Source of the DNA: Budvicia aquatica DSM 5075 = ATCC 35567
Lineage (GTDB): Bacteria; Pseudomonadota; Gammaproteobacteria; Enterobacterales; Enterobacteriaceae
Direction: 5' to 3'
NCBI RefSeq assembly: GCF_000427805.1
Contig: NZ_ATYS01000017.1
Coordinates: forward strand, 90,746 to 139,796
DNA length: 49,051 bases
In this document: positions 27,301 to 37,383 of the stretch, one piece after another
Numbering within the stretch: the stretch's first letter is position 1
Layout of the letters: every line of letters starts with the position of its first letter
Program-made: the position numbers and the translations under genes
Notes under the pieces: generated by a model
The model's input: the letters and a program-made list of their open reading frames with translations, nothing else
Told to the model about the DNA's origin: nothing
Database searches by the model: none

Positions 27301-28341
27301 TTATCTTTTCAGTTTATTCCGTTCAGGCGAACAACCACAGGATTCGCCCACCTGTAAATCAAAAGCAAACTCCTGCACGCAGCAAGAGCCGTTGCCGTTT
27401 TTAAGCATTTCAATCGCCGCCTTAGCCATCATGGTTACCGGCTGGCGCACCGCGGTTAACGACGGAACGTTGTATTCAGACTCAACGGTACCGTTAAAAC
27501 AAACCAGTGCCAGTTGGCCCGGTACCGAAATATTTTGTTCAGACAATGCTCTGAGGCAACCAAAAGCCTGAAGCTCACTGGTTGCAAATAACGCTCGGGG
27601 CAATCGGCCTTTCAGCATTTGTTGCGTTGCCAGATACCCGCCTTCACGAGTATAGGTCGTTGGGAATATCCATTCATTCCGCACTTCCAGCCCGGCCTGC
27701 AATAAGGCTTGGCGCCAACCGCTAAGCCGATCCTGAGTATTAAGCATCTCTTCAGGCCCACAGATAATCGCAATATCACGATAGCCATGTTCAATCAGAT
27801 GTTGGGTTGCCTGAAAAGCAGCCGCCTGTTCATCAACCCTGATAGCGCTGACATTCAATCCCGCATCTACCCGGTCTAACATTACACAAGGCGTACCGCT
27901 GGCTTGAATCAGTTCAATATAAGGATGGCGATCAACGCTGGTATATAGCAGGCCGTCGACCTGACGATGGAGCAGATTATTGATCAGTTCCAGCTCTCGC
28001 TGCCGATCGTCTCCTGCATCCCCCAACAATAACACCTGACCATGTGCAAAAGCCTCTTGTTGTAAAGCATGGGCCATTGACGAGATAAACGGGTTAGAAA
28101 TATTAGGCACCACTAACCCGTAGGTTCGAGTGGTACCAGATGCCAGAGCCCGGGCAATACCATTCGGACGATAGCCGGTTTTTTTTATGGCCTCCAGCAC
28201 CCGCTCTCTGGTTGTTGGAGCGACCGGACGCGGGCCGTTATTGATCACATAGCTAACAACCGCGACCGACGTTCCGGCTTCCCGCGCGACATCAGAACGT
28301 GTTACCCGACGACAATGTAAATTCGACACAGTGCGACCCAC
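27301..28341 (-). CDS. LacI-family transcriptional regulator of the nucleoside operon
   Basis: Repressor-type regulator of 346 residues. The N-terminal helix-turn-helix and hinge (TRSDVAREAGTSVAVVSYV, residues 14-32; then RPNGIARALA) is followed by a periplasmic-binding-protein-like sensor domain starting TYGLVVPNISNPF. The tail is cysteine-rich (GNGSCCVQ, GESCGCSP), which is unusual. The start is GTG at 28341 or GTG at 28329; the latter has a GTGGG sequence 8 bases upstream. It lies between an MFS transporter gene and the nucleoside hydrolase gene, so a nucleoside or base is the probable effector. Candidate operators lie upstream of the transporter gene. Confidence 0.9.
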   Translation of the reverse strand: MGRTVSNLHCRRVTRSDVAREAGTSVAVVSYVINNGPRPVAPTTRERVLEAIKKTGYRPNGIARALASGTTRTYGLVVPNISNPFISSMAHALQQEAFAHGQVLLLGDAGDDRQRELELINNLLHRQVDGLLYTSVDRHPYIELIQASGTPCVMLDRVDAGLNVSAIRVDEQAAAFQATQHLIEHGYRDIAIICGPEEMLNTQDRLSGWRQALLQAGLEVRNEWIFPTTYTREGGYLATQQMLKGRLPRALFATSELQAFGCLRALSEQNISVPGQLALVCFNGTVESEYNVPSLTAVRQPVTMMAKAAIEMLKNGNGSCCVQEFAFDLQVGESCGCSPERNKLKR

Positions 28342-28469
28342 TTAATCTGCAAGACAGATATTGATAATCCGGACTCAAATTTTTTATACAATATAGGACC
28401 TTGAATAAAATAACACCCGACCAGGCTAATCCCTTAGCCTTTTGTCGGGAATCTCTGTCGGTTAATTTA

Positions 28470-29876
28470 TTATATCGCATCATCCGGCAGGTTAAGGTCG
28501 CGCCCGCGCGTCTCCGGCGCAAAGAAAGTGGTTACCAACCCGATACCTGCCATAAAGACGAAATACGTTGCAATCGGCCACCAGTGTCCGGCATAAGACA
28601 GCATCACCGAAGCCAGCAGTGGCGCCGTACCACCGGATAAAATAGAACCAAGCTCTTTAGCAAACGCCATTTTACTGTAGCGGTTAGTCACACCAAACAG
28701 CTCAACGCCCCACGCAGCCTGTACGCCGAAGATTCCTAATGAGGCCAACCCCATGCCCACGATAATAGTACCAATGACCAACACCGGCTCACGGGTATCC
28801 AGCAGCATAAAGGCCGGGAACGCATACAACACTAATAACAGGCAGAACCAGCGATAGGTAATACGGCGGCCGAATCGGTCTGATAAATACCCTGCCAGCG
28901 GAATAATTAAAAAACCCAGCACCGAGGCGATAAATACCGCCATAGTCGGTACTGACTTATCAATCATTAACACTTTAGCGACATAGCCGATAATAAAACC
29001 TTGAGCCAGATATGAAGGTCCGTTTTCACCGATGCGTAAGCCAACCATGATCCAGAACGCTTTAGTCCGTTTCCAGAAGCTGCGGGTATCAACCTCAGCA
29101 ACGTGCTTGCGGCCTTGTTCAAGGGCTAAACGCCGCTGTTCTTCCAGTACCTTTTTCTGACGCTCAAACACCGGCGTTTCCCGCATATTACGACGAATAA
29201 ACAGCGCAACCGCGGCAATCACGATGCTGGATAAAAATGGAATTCTCCATCCCCATGCCAGCAAGGTTTCTTTATCCATTTGCAGGACAATCAGCCACAC
29301 TAAAGCAGCCAGTAAAGTACCGCTGTTAGAACCGAGTGCAATAATAGAAGAAACCAGACCACGCTTCTCTGCCGGAGCATATTCCCCTAACATTACTGCC
29401 CCACCGGAAAGCTCTGCCCCGGCCCCCAACCCTTGCATAAATCGTAAAAAAGCCAGACATCCCGGTGCCCACAGACCAATTGACGCATAGCTCGGAATAG
29501 CACCAATAAGGGTAGTCGATAGCCCCATCATGGTAATGGTCGTTACCATAACAACCTTACGACCTTTACGATCGCCTAACCAACCGAACAGCAGCGCTCC
29601 GATAGGTCGGGCAACAAACCCGACGGAATAGGTCGCAAAGCTAGAGATCAAGGCAACGATAGGCGTTGCCTCGGGGAAAAACACATCACCAAAAATAATA
29701 CCCGCCGCCAGACCATATAAAGCGAAGTCGGCATACTCCATGGTTGTCCCTAACCAGCATGAGAACGTTGCACGCCAGAAATCCTTTCGCCCTTCTTTAG
29801 TCACTAAGCGTTCTTCTGCTGCCAACATTTCTGTTGTAGCTGAACCGGTTGATTCCGGATTATTTATTATCGTCAT
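28470..29876 (-). CDS. MFS transporter, metabolite:H+ symporter (MHS) type
   Basis: Twelve-span major facilitator of 468 residues. The MFS loop 2-3 motif is GWLGDRKGRKVVM and its second-half repeat is GYLSDRFGRRITY; the long central loop (about 60 residues, VFERQKKVLEEQRR region) and the GTTMEYADFALYGLAAG opening are typical of the ShiA/ProP-like MHS family. The ATG at 29876 (MTIINNPESTGS) has AAGGA about 9 bases upstream; the eight-residue extension to 29900 lacks support. It is the first gene of an apparent transporter, repressor, nucleoside hydrolase operon, suggesting nucleoside uptake (inference from context only). Confidence 0.9.
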   Translation of the reverse strand: MTIINNPESTGSATTEMLAAEERLVTKEGRKDFWRATFSCWLGTTMEYADFALYGLAAGIIFGDVFFPEATPIVALISSFATYSVGFVARPIGALLFGWLGDRKGRKVVMVTTITMMGLSTTLIGAIPSYASIGLWAPGCLAFLRFMQGLGAGAELSGGAVMLGEYAPAEKRGLVSSIIALGSNSGTLLAALVWLIVLQMDKETLLAWGWRIPFLSSIVIAAVALFIRRNMRETPVFERQKKVLEEQRRLALEQGRKHVAEVDTRSFWKRTKAFWIMVGLRIGENGPSYLAQGFIIGYVAKVLMIDKSVPTMAVFIASVLGFLIIPLAGYLSDRFGRRITYRWFCLLLVLYAFPAFMLLDTREPVLVIGTIIVGMGLASLGIFGVQAAWGVELFGVTNRYSKMAFAKELGSILSGGTAPLLASVMLSYAGHWWPIATYFVFMAGIGLVTTFFAPETRGRDLNLPDDAI

Positions 29877-30008
29877 TACAATATTCCTTGGATTAATCAC
29901 TATTAATCACCTGAGACACCGTATTCGGCATACGACAAAAATCACGACACGCCGATACCTATCACTACCACCACACACACATTTATTTAAGATCATCGTA
30001 TGGTTTAG

Positions 30009-30014
30009 ATTTTA
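30009..30014 (-). promoter_or_regulatory. Possible -10 of the nucleoside operon
   Basis: On the minus strand TAAAAT lies directly downstream of the first operator palindrome, with a TTTGAT -35-like hexamer 17 bases upstream of it. A repressor bound at 30014-30029 would sit between the two boxes. Confidence 0.4.
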
Positions 30015-30052
30015 TCTACCCGCGTAGATAGATCAAATCAACGCGCGTAGAT
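30014..30052. promoter_or_regulatory. Tandem LacI-type operators upstream of the MFS gene
   Basis: Two 16-base palindromes, ATCTACCCGCGTAGAT (30014-30029) and ATCAACGCGCGTAGAT (30037-30052), have starts 23 bases apart. Both are even palindromes with a central CG, the shape typical of LacI-family operators. The first extends one base on each side (TATCTAC...GTAGATA); the second extends to 20 bases with one mismatch. They lie about 140-175 bases before the transporter start codon, a natural target for the adjacent LacI-type protein. Confidence 0.75.
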
Positions 30053-30055
30053 TTA

Positions 30056-30077
30056 GAGTATGATCACAATTTATGAC
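30056..30077 (-). promoter_or_regulatory. Possible CRP site
   Basis: Immediately upstream of the operators, the minus strand carries TTGTGATCATACTCTAAAT, matching one CRP half-site (TGTGA) well and the other poorly. Catabolite control of a nucleoside operon would be sensible, but the match is only partial. Confidence 0.3.
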
Positions 30078-30142
30078 AGAATGATGAAAGTTGTCGTCGG
30101 CAGATAACTCAATAAGCAGAGTCAGACAAAAGGGATAGGATG

Positions 30143-30610
30143 CTATATCCAGCGGCGTACACGCTGGCAGTAACGCTGATATCGTTCACCAAAAATATCC
30201 ATCAGCGCCCTTTCTTCAGGAATAATCTGAAACAGGGTAATAAAGCAGACAAAGAATGCGACGCCTAAAATGCCTAAAGGATTAACCAGATAAGCACTGA
30301 AGCTGATCAACAGCAGCGCAAGCGCCAGATACATCGGATTACGAGAGTAGGCATAAAGACCGGTATCAACCAACGTAGTGGCGGTATTCACTTTTACTGG
30401 GTTTACCGTAGTACCGGCTTTAAAGAAAGCCATCAGGCTTAAAACGCCGATAACGCCGGCGGCCAAAAAAGACAGGGCACAAACCAACCGGGTGATAGCC
30501 GTTTCGGTATATGCCATTGGAAAAAGAAAATTTAACAGCCAAATAAGCAGTATTGAAAAGGCAAAAACAATAACAGGTGGGATAAGCCGCTCAAGCCTTG
30601 AAAATGTCAT
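30143..30610 (-). CDS. ICMT-like membrane methyltransferase family protein
   Basis: A 155-residue integral membrane protein with about four hydrophobic spans. The C-terminal half shows the isoprenylcysteine carboxyl methyltransferase/phospholipid methyltransferase pattern: TTVNP (67-71), GLYAYSRNPMY (84-94), PEER (131-134) and FGERYQRYCQRVRRW (140-154), which bind SAM in this fold. Bacterial substrates of the family are mostly unknown. It lies between menF and the nucleoside operon, same strand, 99 bases after menF; linkage to menaquinone synthesis is not implied by sequence. Confidence 0.8.
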   Translation of the reverse strand: MTFSRLERLIPPVIVFAFSILLIWLLNFLFPMAYTETAITRLVCALSFLAAGVIGVLSLMAFFKAGTTVNPVKVNTATTLVDTGLYAYSRNPMYLALALLLISFSAYLVNPLGILGVAFFVCFITLFQIIPEERALMDIFGERYQRYCQRVRRWI

Positions 30611-30709
30611 ATTCTTAGCTCCTTCAATTCAGATACATGCCCCAGATAGTTTGTAACCTTTAAGCTATGGCAAGAGAAGCACAGGCCCTAAAGCCTGGCA
30701 TCCGGTTAA

Positions 30710-32029
30710 TTACTCATCCAGTTCCAGCAGCGTTCTTAATCCCGCTGCCTTATTTTCTATCTCTAACCATTCCTGTTCAGGATCGGAGCCTGCAACGATA
30801 CCGGCACCGGCATACAGATGGATATTATTACCTTCCACCAAAGCGGAACGCAGTGAAACGGCAAATTCAGTCTGATTGAGCGACAAATATCCAGCAGAAC
30901 CGGCATACCAACCACGGGTAAAAGGTTCCTCATGCAAAATAAACTGGCGAGCCGGTTCCCGAGGAAGCCCGGCAACGGCAGCCGTCGGCTGCAGACGCTG
31001 TAAACTATCCGCATCATCGGCCGTGGCAAGTTCAGCATGAATACTACGACGCAAATGCTGCACCTTACGCAGGCGAACGATCTCGGCCGGCAAAACGTCT
31101 ATGGCTAAGGTTCCCCCCTGCAGACGCTGACAGATATCATCGACAACTAAGAGATTCTCATGCTGGTTTTTCTTGTCCTGCATTAACCAGTCACCCAGCT
31201 CTTTTGCCTTTTGATTATCAGGCGAACCTGAAACCGTTCCGGCTAAGGCTTCAGTTTTAAGTTGATTGCCGATTCTTAAGAACAAACATTCAGGAGAGGA
31301 ACCTAAGAATGCCCGGCTGTCATCCATTCTCATCATAAAATGGAAGCAGTGATGGTTTACTTTTTCACTGGCGTTAAGAAATGCAGCAGGATTCAATGGC
31401 TCATCAAGAGATAACGTGGAGCGGCGGGCCAGCACCACTTTTTCAAACTGTTTATTGAGAATGGCATCCAGCGCCAGCCCTAATAGTGAACACCACCCCT
31501 GCTTATCCGGCTGATGCTTAACCGCATTAACTTTTACGTTTACCGCAGCCAATGGCTTGCCGGGAGTCAGTTGGGCAAGACTCTGACGAGCCAGACAAAC
31601 ATCTTCAGCTAACGACGTTTCGCTATACAAATTAACCACCAAATGCTCTCCGCCACCGTCGCGCAGTAATTCAATTCGTGGTAAAAATAGCGCACTTTTT
31701 GGCGTATCGGCCGACGGAATCTCAACCTGATCGAACGTATTTAATCCCCAGATACGCATATCAGCGACGTTATTACTCACCAAAAACTGATGAGCAGACT
31801 CCGCGTCGCTAAAACGAACAACTTCGCCGCACACCGCAGCTTCCTCAAGGTCATCGCGCTGACGCCAGTAAAACTGAGGAAAAATCGACTGGGCGGCCAG
31901 CCAGCTCAATAATGAGGAGCGTTGTTGAAGCGTTAGCGGGATAGAAATACGCTCCCTACCTGGACCCGGACGAGCAACGTCTTGTAAGCGCTGATGCAGT
32001 TGCTTTACCAGTTCAGAAATTTGCTTCAC
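30710..32029 (-). CDS. menF: Isochorismate synthase MenF
   Basis: Converts chorismate to isochorismate at the head of menaquinone synthesis. The 439-residue product has the chorismate-enzyme C-terminal fold: FEKVVLARR with the catalytic base lysine (about Lys197), FLGSSPECLF, TEALAGTVSG with the general-acid glutamate, and GAGIVAGSDPEQEW. The preferred start is GTG at 32029, about 5 bases after GAGAGG; another GTG at 32035 overlaps that site. It is separated from menD by 8.4 kb of unrelated genes and lies after the nuo operon terminator, so it is transcribed independently. Confidence 0.93.
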   Translation of the reverse strand: MKQISELVKQLHQRLQDVARPGPGRERISIPLTLQQRSSLLSWLAAQSIFPQFYWRQRDDLEEAAVCGEVVRFSDAESAHQFLVSNNVADMRIWGLNTFDQVEIPSADTPKSALFLPRIELLRDGGGEHLVVNLYSETSLAEDVCLARQSLAQLTPGKPLAAVNVKVNAVKHQPDKQGWCSLLGLALDAILNKQFEKVVLARRSTLSLDEPLNPAAFLNASEKVNHHCFHFMMRMDDSRAFLGSSPECLFLRIGNQLKTEALAGTVSGSPDNQKAKELGDWLMQDKKNQHENLLVVDDICQRLQGGTLAIDVLPAEIVRLRKVQHLRRSIHAELATADDADSLQRLQPTAAVAGLPREPARQFILHEEPFTRGWYAGSAGYLSLNQTEFAVSLRSALVEGNNIHLYAGAGIVAGSDPEQEWLEIENKAAGLRTLLELDE

Positions 32030-32117
32030 TACCACCTCTCGTCCAAAAAACTAACTATAAAATTTTCTATAAAACTCAGGGTTCGGATTATACGGCGGAT
32101 TGGGTTGAAAAACAGGT

Positions 32118-32146
32118 AAAAAAATACCGACCACCGGCCGGTATTT
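32118..32146 (-). terminator. nuo operon terminator
   Basis: On the minus strand AAATACCG (32146-32139) pairs with CGGTATTT (32129-32122) around a 9-base loop and is followed by a run of Ts. It lies 24 bases after the nuoN stop codon. Confidence 0.92.
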
Positions 32147-32169
32147 CATTGAGTCAATCTTATCGAAGA

Positions 32170-33627
32170 TTACATCGGTAACGCGTGCTTCACTAGCGCA
32201 ATCAATGGCTCCGGATACAGACCAAAGAACACAACTGCAATAGCAGACAACAGAACCACAACACCACCTGCAGTCAGCGCCCAGTTACCCGGAGTATCAC
32301 GACGTAGCTGTTTAGGCGCGCTCAGATACAGGCTCACCATCACTCTCAGGTAGTAATATAAGCCAATCGCACTACCAACAACGACTGCGCCGGTTAACCA
32401 CCACAGCTCAGAGCTGACACCAATAGCAATAACGTAGAACTTACCGATAAAGCCTAAGGTCATTGGTATACCAGCCAGCGAAAGCATCATAACGGTTAAT
32501 ACCGCAGACAAAATTGGCTTATGCCAGAATAGCCCGCGATAAGAGAACAGTGATTCAGCATCAGGACCAATGTATGGGCTGGACATCAGGCTGACTACGC
32601 CAAACGCTCCCAGACTAGCAAACAGATAACCGGCCAGATACACATTAACGCTTTCAATCGACAGTGCGGTATGGCTTTGAACGGCAATTAACGCAACCAG
32701 CAAATAGCCAAGGTGAGCAATCGAAGAGTAACCCAGCATACGCTTAATGTTGCTCTGGCTGATCGCCATAACGTTACCAAACAGAATAGAACAGAATGCG
32801 ATCACACCCAGAACCAAACGAACTGATTCACTGTCAGCGACCGGCGCATACAGGAACATGCGCACCAAAACACCGAAGATAGCAATTTTACTGGCAGTAG
32901 CTAAAAAGGTTGATACCGGAGCAGGCGCACCCTGATAAACGTCCGGCGTCCATAGCTGGAATGGTACCAACGACAGTTTAAAACCAAAGCCGACTAACAT
33001 CATACCCAGACCGGCAAGCAGTAAAGGCTGATGCAATGAAGCATCCCCCATACTCTGTCCCAGGGTAGCAAATGATAAGCCACCGGTTCCTGCGTACAGT
33101 AATGCCATACCGAACAGTAAGAAGGACGATGCTGCGGCTGACAGTAACATGTACTTAATTGCAGCTTCCAGTGACCGGCGCTGGCGATAAGCATAGCCAA
33201 CTAAGCCAAATAGCGGCAATGAAATCAGCTCAAGGCCAATAAACAGTGAAGCTAAATGGTTAGCACTGGCTAACACTACGCCGCCCAGAGCAGCGATCAG
33301 GACTAAAAGATAAAACTCTTCTTTATTATCCGGATAGCCGTTTAACCATGGGTAAGCAAAGGTACAGGTTGCCAGACTGGCCAGAAGCACAAGCCCGGTA
33401 AAGAAAGAAGAAAATCCATCCACCCGAAGTAGCGGAGTCACATCCATCGGAGGCTGCTGCCCGACAAAAAATAGCGAGAGCAGTGCAACGTTGAGGCCGA
33501 TAACCGCAATGGTTGCATTAATGAAGTGGTCGCGTCGCCACGCAATGGACAGCATCACGATTACCACAGTCAATCCAACGATTAACAGCGGTAACAGAGC
33601 GATCATATGTTGTGCAGTTAAAGTCAT
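32170..33627 (-). CDS. nuoN: NADH-quinone oxidoreductase subunit N
   Basis: Antiporter-like membrane subunit of complex I, one of three proton-channel modules. The 485-residue product has about fourteen hydrophobic spans. Conserved blocks include [15 protein letters not shown], the lysine in [22 protein letters not shown], and [14 protein letters not shown]. It is the last of the 13 genes, 6 bases after nuoM, directly before the terminator. Confidence 0.97.
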   Translation of the reverse strand: MTLTAQHMIALLPLLIVGLTVVIVMLSIAWRRDHFINATIAVIGLNVALLSLFFVGQQPPMDVTPLLRVDGFSSFFTGLVLLASLATCTFAYPWLNGYPDNKEEFYLLVLIAALGGVVLASANHLASLFIGLELISLPLFGLVGYAYRQRRSLEAAIKYMLLSAAASSFLLFGMALLYAGTGGLSFATLGQSMGDASLHQPLLLAGLGMMLVGFGFKLSLVPFQLWTPDVYQGAPAPVSTFLATASKIAIFGVLVRMFLYAPVADSESVRLVLGVIAFCSILFGNVMAISQSNIKRMLGYSSIAHLGYLLVALIAVQSHTALSIESVNVYLAGYLFASLGAFGVVSLMSSPYIGPDAESLFSYRGLFWHKPILSAVLTVMMLSLAGIPMTLGFIGKFYVIAIGVSSELWWLTGAVVVGSAIGLYYYLRVMVSLYLSAPKQLRRDTPGNWALTAGGVVVLLSAIAVVFFGLYPEPLIALVKHALPM

Positions 33628-33633
33628 GGCGAT

Positions 33634-35163
33634 TTACATTCCTATAGACATTTCTGGATAAACGGGAGCCGCTGCGCTAAACCATTTCTGGATGGTGCTA
33701 ACAGCTGAATAAGACGTATCCAGAATCGGCTGAGGGTAAACGCCTAACAGAATTAACAGCACTACCAACAGCATTACCATAAGCAGTTCACGAAGATTCA
33801 TGCCGGCAATGGGGGTATCGGACTTAGGCGCACCATAGTAAGCGCGCTGCATCATAATCAGTGAGTAGATTGATGCGAATACCAGACCAAAGGTGGCAAT
33901 AACGGTAATGACAGGCACTACGCTATAGCTTCCGAACAGAATCATGAACTCACCGACGAAGTTACCGGTTCCCGGCATACCCAAGGTTGCCACTGCAAAG
34001 AACAATGACAGCGCCGGCAGATAGCGGATGCGTTTCCACAGGCCACCCATCTGACGCATATCCCGAGTATGCAGACGCTCGTACAGCTGACCACAGATAA
34101 TAAACATACCGGCAGCCGACAGGCCGTGGGCAATCATCTGCACCACAGCACCTTGATAAGCCAGCAGATTACCGCTGTAAATCGCAATCATCACGAAGCC
34201 CATGTGGGATACGCTGGTATATGCGATAAGGCGTTTAATATCAGTCTGAACAAAGGCCATCCAAGCGCCGTAGAAAATACCGACGATGCCTAACCACATA
34301 GCGATTGGAGCAAAAGCCTGAGACGTTTCAGGGAACAGCGGCAGACAGAAACGTAACATACCGTAGGCCGCAGTTTTTAACAGAATACCCGCAAGGTCAA
34401 CGGAACCTGCCGTTGGTGCCTGACTGTGGGCATCCGGTAACCAGCCATGTAATGGAACTACCGGCATTTTCACCGCAAAGGCAATAAAGAAGCCCAGCAT
34501 GATCGCATACTGTACGCCATATGGCATTTCAGTATTCAGCAGGTCGGTATAACCGAAGGTTAAAACACCGGTACTTTGGTAGTGTGCAAAGACCAAGGCT
34601 ATGATGGCGATCAGCATGATCAAGCCACTTGACTGGGTATAAATGAAGAACTTAGTCGCTGCAGTAATTCTGGTTTTACCATCTGACGCTTTGTGTCCCC
34701 ACAGAGCAATCAGGAAGTACATTGGAACCAGCATCATCTCCCAGAAGAAGAAGAACAGGAACAGGTCCATTGCCAGGAACACGCCCATCACGCCGCCCAG
34801 AATCCACAGCAGGTTCAAATGGAAGAACCCCTGTGAACGCTGATTCTCTGTCCATGAACAGAGAATAGCCAGCACGCCTAAGAATGCGGTTAATACCACC
34901 ATCAGCAGTGATAAGCCGTCCAGTGCCAGAGAGATCTTAATGCCAAGGCTTGGGATCCAATCCACTGAGAATGAACTCAGCCACAAAGACTTCGGAGCAG
35001 AATAGGTAAATCCGCTCGCCATCCACAGATAGAGAGACAGAATCAGCGTTAGCCCCATTGCTATCAATGCAATCCAGCGAGGCACTTTTGTACCTAAGCG
35101 CTCACTCGGCCAGCAAAGAAAACCGCCGATAAAGGGTAAAAGAATTAGCCAAGGTAGTAGCAT
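33634..35163 (-). CDS. nuoM: NADH-quinone oxidoreductase subunit M
   Basis: Antiporter-like membrane subunit of complex I, 509 residues (same as E. coli), about fourteen spans. The essential glutamate lies in FFFWEMMLVPMYFL, with the channel lysine in AFAVKMPVVPLHGWLPDAHSQAP (cited in part) and the second repeat in RLIAYTSVSHMGFV. AAGGA precedes the ATG by about 9 bases. It follows nuoL after a 73-base gap containing a tandem repeat. Confidence 0.97.
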   Translation of the reverse strand: MLLPWLILLPFIGGFLCWPSERLGTKVPRWIALIAMGLTLILSLYLWMASGFTYSAPKSLWLSSFSVDWIPSLGIKISLALDGLSLLMVVLTAFLGVLAILCSWTENQRSQGFFHLNLLWILGGVMGVFLAMDLFLFFFFWEMMLVPMYFLIALWGHKASDGKTRITAATKFFIYTQSSGLIMLIAIIALVFAHYQSTGVLTFGYTDLLNTEMPYGVQYAIMLGFFIAFAVKMPVVPLHGWLPDAHSQAPTAGSVDLAGILLKTAAYGMLRFCLPLFPETSQAFAPIAMWLGIVGIFYGAWMAFVQTDIKRLIAYTSVSHMGFVMIAIYSGNLLAYQGAVVQMIAHGLSAAGMFIICGQLYERLHTRDMRQMGGLWKRIRYLPALSLFFAVATLGMPGTGNFVGEFMILFGSYSVVPVITVIATFGLVFASIYSLIMMQRAYYGAPKSDTPIAGMNLRELLMVMLLVVLLILLGVYPQPILDTSYSAVSTIQKWFSAAAPVYPEMSIGM

Positions 35164-35177
35164 GGCGTTTTATGTCC

Positions 35178-35207
35178 TTTATTTGAATAAACTTTATTCG
35201 AATAAGC
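35178..35207. repeat. Tandem 15-base imperfect repeat in the nuoL-nuoM gap
   Basis: TTTATTTGAATAAAC (35178-35192) is followed directly by TTTATTCGAATAAGC (35193-35207), differing at two positions. Each unit is itself nearly palindromic; the second contains the perfect 12-base palindrome TTATTCGAATAA. The 73-base gap is the longest in the nuo operon. Confidence 0.8.
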
Positions 35208-35236
35208 TTTAGAAGCTTTCATTTTAAGTTATTCAG

Positions 35237-37084
35237 TTAAACCAACAACAACAGAGCCAATACGACCACTGCACCCAAAGCCATCGACGCCACATACCAG
35301 CGTAATAGCCCATTTTCACTGACTGCTAGCGTTCGGTTACTCATACGAGTCACTATCGCAGTAACGTTCATCAGTGAGTTCAGTGGATCGCGTCGTAATA
35401 ACTTGGCAATGGCCAGATAAGGTTTGACGAATACTTTGTCATATAACCAGTCAAAGCCCCACGCGTTATACCACCAGGTAGAGAGCAATTTGCCCGGAGC
35501 GCTTTGTGCAATACTGGTAACCAGTTGACGTTTGCCCAGATACAGGGCCGCCGCCAGTAAGATACCTGCAATTGCGATAGCACCGGAAATTGCCTCAAGC
35601 ATGAGTTTGCCTTCTTCACCAAACTGACGAACAGGTAGAACACCGTTCAGCGGTAGAGCAATGAAAGCACCCAAAGTAGTCGATAAAACTAACAGCACGA
35701 TTAACGGTAAGTTATGAGCAATACCACCAACGGAATGCGCTTCAGTTTTCGCTTCACCATGGAACACGATAAAGATCATGCGGAAGGTATACAGCGAAGT
35801 CAGGAATGCACCGACTAAGCCCGCCATCATCAGATTAAAATGACCCGATGCATAAGCTTCAAATAAGATTTTATCTTTACTGAAGAAGCCAGAGGTTACC
35901 ATTGGTAAGGCTGATAAGGCAGCACCGCCGACCAGGAAGCAAACATACACCAGCGGGATCTTGTTACGAAGTCCGCCCATCTTGAAGATATTTTGCTCGT
36001 GGTGACAGGCCAAAATCACTGAACCGGAAGAAAGGAACAGCAGAGCCTTAAAGAATGCATGGGTCATTAAGTGGAAAATGGCCGCATCCCATGCCTGAAC
36101 GCCCAGAGCCAGGAACATATAGCCCAACTGACTCATGGTCGAATAAGCAAGCACACGTTTGATATCGGTTTGAACCAGTGCAGCAAAGCCAGCCAGCAAT
36201 AACGTCACACCGCCGATAACCCCGACCAGATTTAACACTTCCGGGGTCAACAGGAACAGACCATTAGTACGGGCAATCAGATAGACGCCCGCGGTTACCA
36301 TGGTTGCGGCATGGATCAGCGCAGAGACTGGCGTAGGGCCAGCCATCGCATCGGCTAACCACGTTTGTAACGGTAGCTGTGCTGATTTACCCACTGCACC
36401 ACCCAGTAACATCAAGGTCGCCCAGTTCATCGCCGTTGAACCAACGGCAAATTTCTGCGGAGCAAGTTCCATTAGCGTACGAATATCCAGCGTGCCCAGT
36501 TCGGTATAAAGGATAAACAGACCGATCGCTAAGAATACGTCACCAACGCGGGTCACGATAAAGGCTTTCATTGCCGCAGCACCGTTCTTCGGATTGGTAT
36601 AGTAGAATCCGATTAACAGGTAGCTACACAGCCCTACCCCTTCCCAACCCAGATACATTAGCAATAAGTTGTCAGCTAAAACCAAGACAACCATGCTGGC
36701 AATAAACAGGTTAGTGTAAGCAAAGAAACGGGAATAGCCTTCTTCTCCACGCATGTACCATGACGCATACAGGTGGATTAAGAAACCCACACCGACGACC
36801 ACGGATAACATAGTGGCGGACAGGCTATCCAGCGTTAAGGTTACGCTGATATTGAAAGTATCAACCGTCATCCAGTTCCAAAGCACTTGCTTAGAAACCT
36901 CAGCATCATTGCCCTGAGTCACGAAGCCATAAACTATCCACGCTGTGACTAATGCAGCCAGACCAATAGAGCCAACACCAACGGTCGCAGAGGTATTTTC
37001 AGACCAGCGGCCACGAGAGAATGCCAGCAATAAAAAGCCCAGCAGCGGTAGCAAAATAGTTAGATATAATAGGTTCTGGTTCAT
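35237..37084 (-). CDS. nuoL: NADH-quinone oxidoreductase subunit L
   Basis: Largest antiporter-like subunit, at the distal end of the membrane arm. The 615-residue product (E. coli 613) carries the conserved [18 protein letters not shown], lysine-bearing [21 protein letters not shown] and [15 protein letters not shown] blocks (cited in part). The C-terminal 100 residues include the amphipathic lateral helix region ([20 protein letters not shown]) and a final transmembrane anchor. The ATG overlaps the nuoK stop by 4 bases. Confidence 0.97.
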   Translation of the reverse strand: MNQNLLYLTILLPLLGFLLLAFSRGRWSENTSATVGVGSIGLAALVTAWIVYGFVTQGNDAEVSKQVLWNWMTVDTFNISVTLTLDSLSATMLSVVVGVGFLIHLYASWYMRGEEGYSRFFAYTNLFIASMVVLVLADNLLLMYLGWEGVGLCSYLLIGFYYTNPKNGAAAMKAFIVTRVGDVFLAIGLFILYTELGTLDIRTLMELAPQKFAVGSTAMNWATLMLLGGAVGKSAQLPLQTWLADAMAGPTPVSALIHAATMVTAGVYLIARTNGLFLLTPEVLNLVGVIGGVTLLLAGFAALVQTDIKRVLAYSTMSQLGYMFLALGVQAWDAAIFHLMTHAFFKALLFLSSGSVILACHHEQNIFKMGGLRNKIPLVYVCFLVGGAALSALPMVTSGFFSKDKILFEAYASGHFNLMMAGLVGAFLTSLYTFRMIFIVFHGEAKTEAHSVGGIAHNLPLIVLLVLSTTLGAFIALPLNGVLPVRQFGEEGKLMLEAISGAIAIAGILLAAALYLGKRQLVTSIAQSAPGKLLSTWWYNAWGFDWLYDKVFVKPYLAIAKLLRRDPLNSLMNVTAIVTRMSNRTLAVSENGLLRWYVASMALGAVVVLALLLLV

Positions 37085-37383
37085 CCGCGCATCTCACTGA
37101 CAGAGTCAATATTCAGGGTTTGACGACGACGATGAAGCTGTAGCAACAGAGCAAGGCCAATACTGGCTTCTGCTGCTGCAAGGCTAATAACCAGAATGTA
37201 CATCACTTGCCCATCCGGCTGTTGCCAAAAGCTACCCGCCACTACAAACGCCAACGCTGCGGCGTTAATCATGATTTCTAAGCTGATCAGCATAAATAAC
37301 AAATTACGGCGAATCAGCAGTCCGGTCAGCCCCAGCACAAACAAAATCGCTGCCAGAATCAGACCATGTTCCAATGGGATCAT
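37081..37383 (-). CDS. nuoK: NADH-quinone oxidoreductase subunit K
   Basis: Small MrpC-like membrane subunit of 100 residues with three spans. The two membrane glutamates of the proton pathway are present ([14 protein letters not shown] and [12 protein letters not shown]). GGAGG lies about 6 bases before the ATG, inside the nuoJ tail, and both ends overlap neighbours by 4 bases, indicating tight translational coupling. Confidence 0.97.
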   Translation of the reverse strand: MIPLEHGLILAAILFVLGLTGLLIRRNLLFMLISLEIMINAAALAFVVAGSFWQQPDGQVMYILVISLAAAEASIGLALLLQLHRRRQTLNIDSVSEMRG

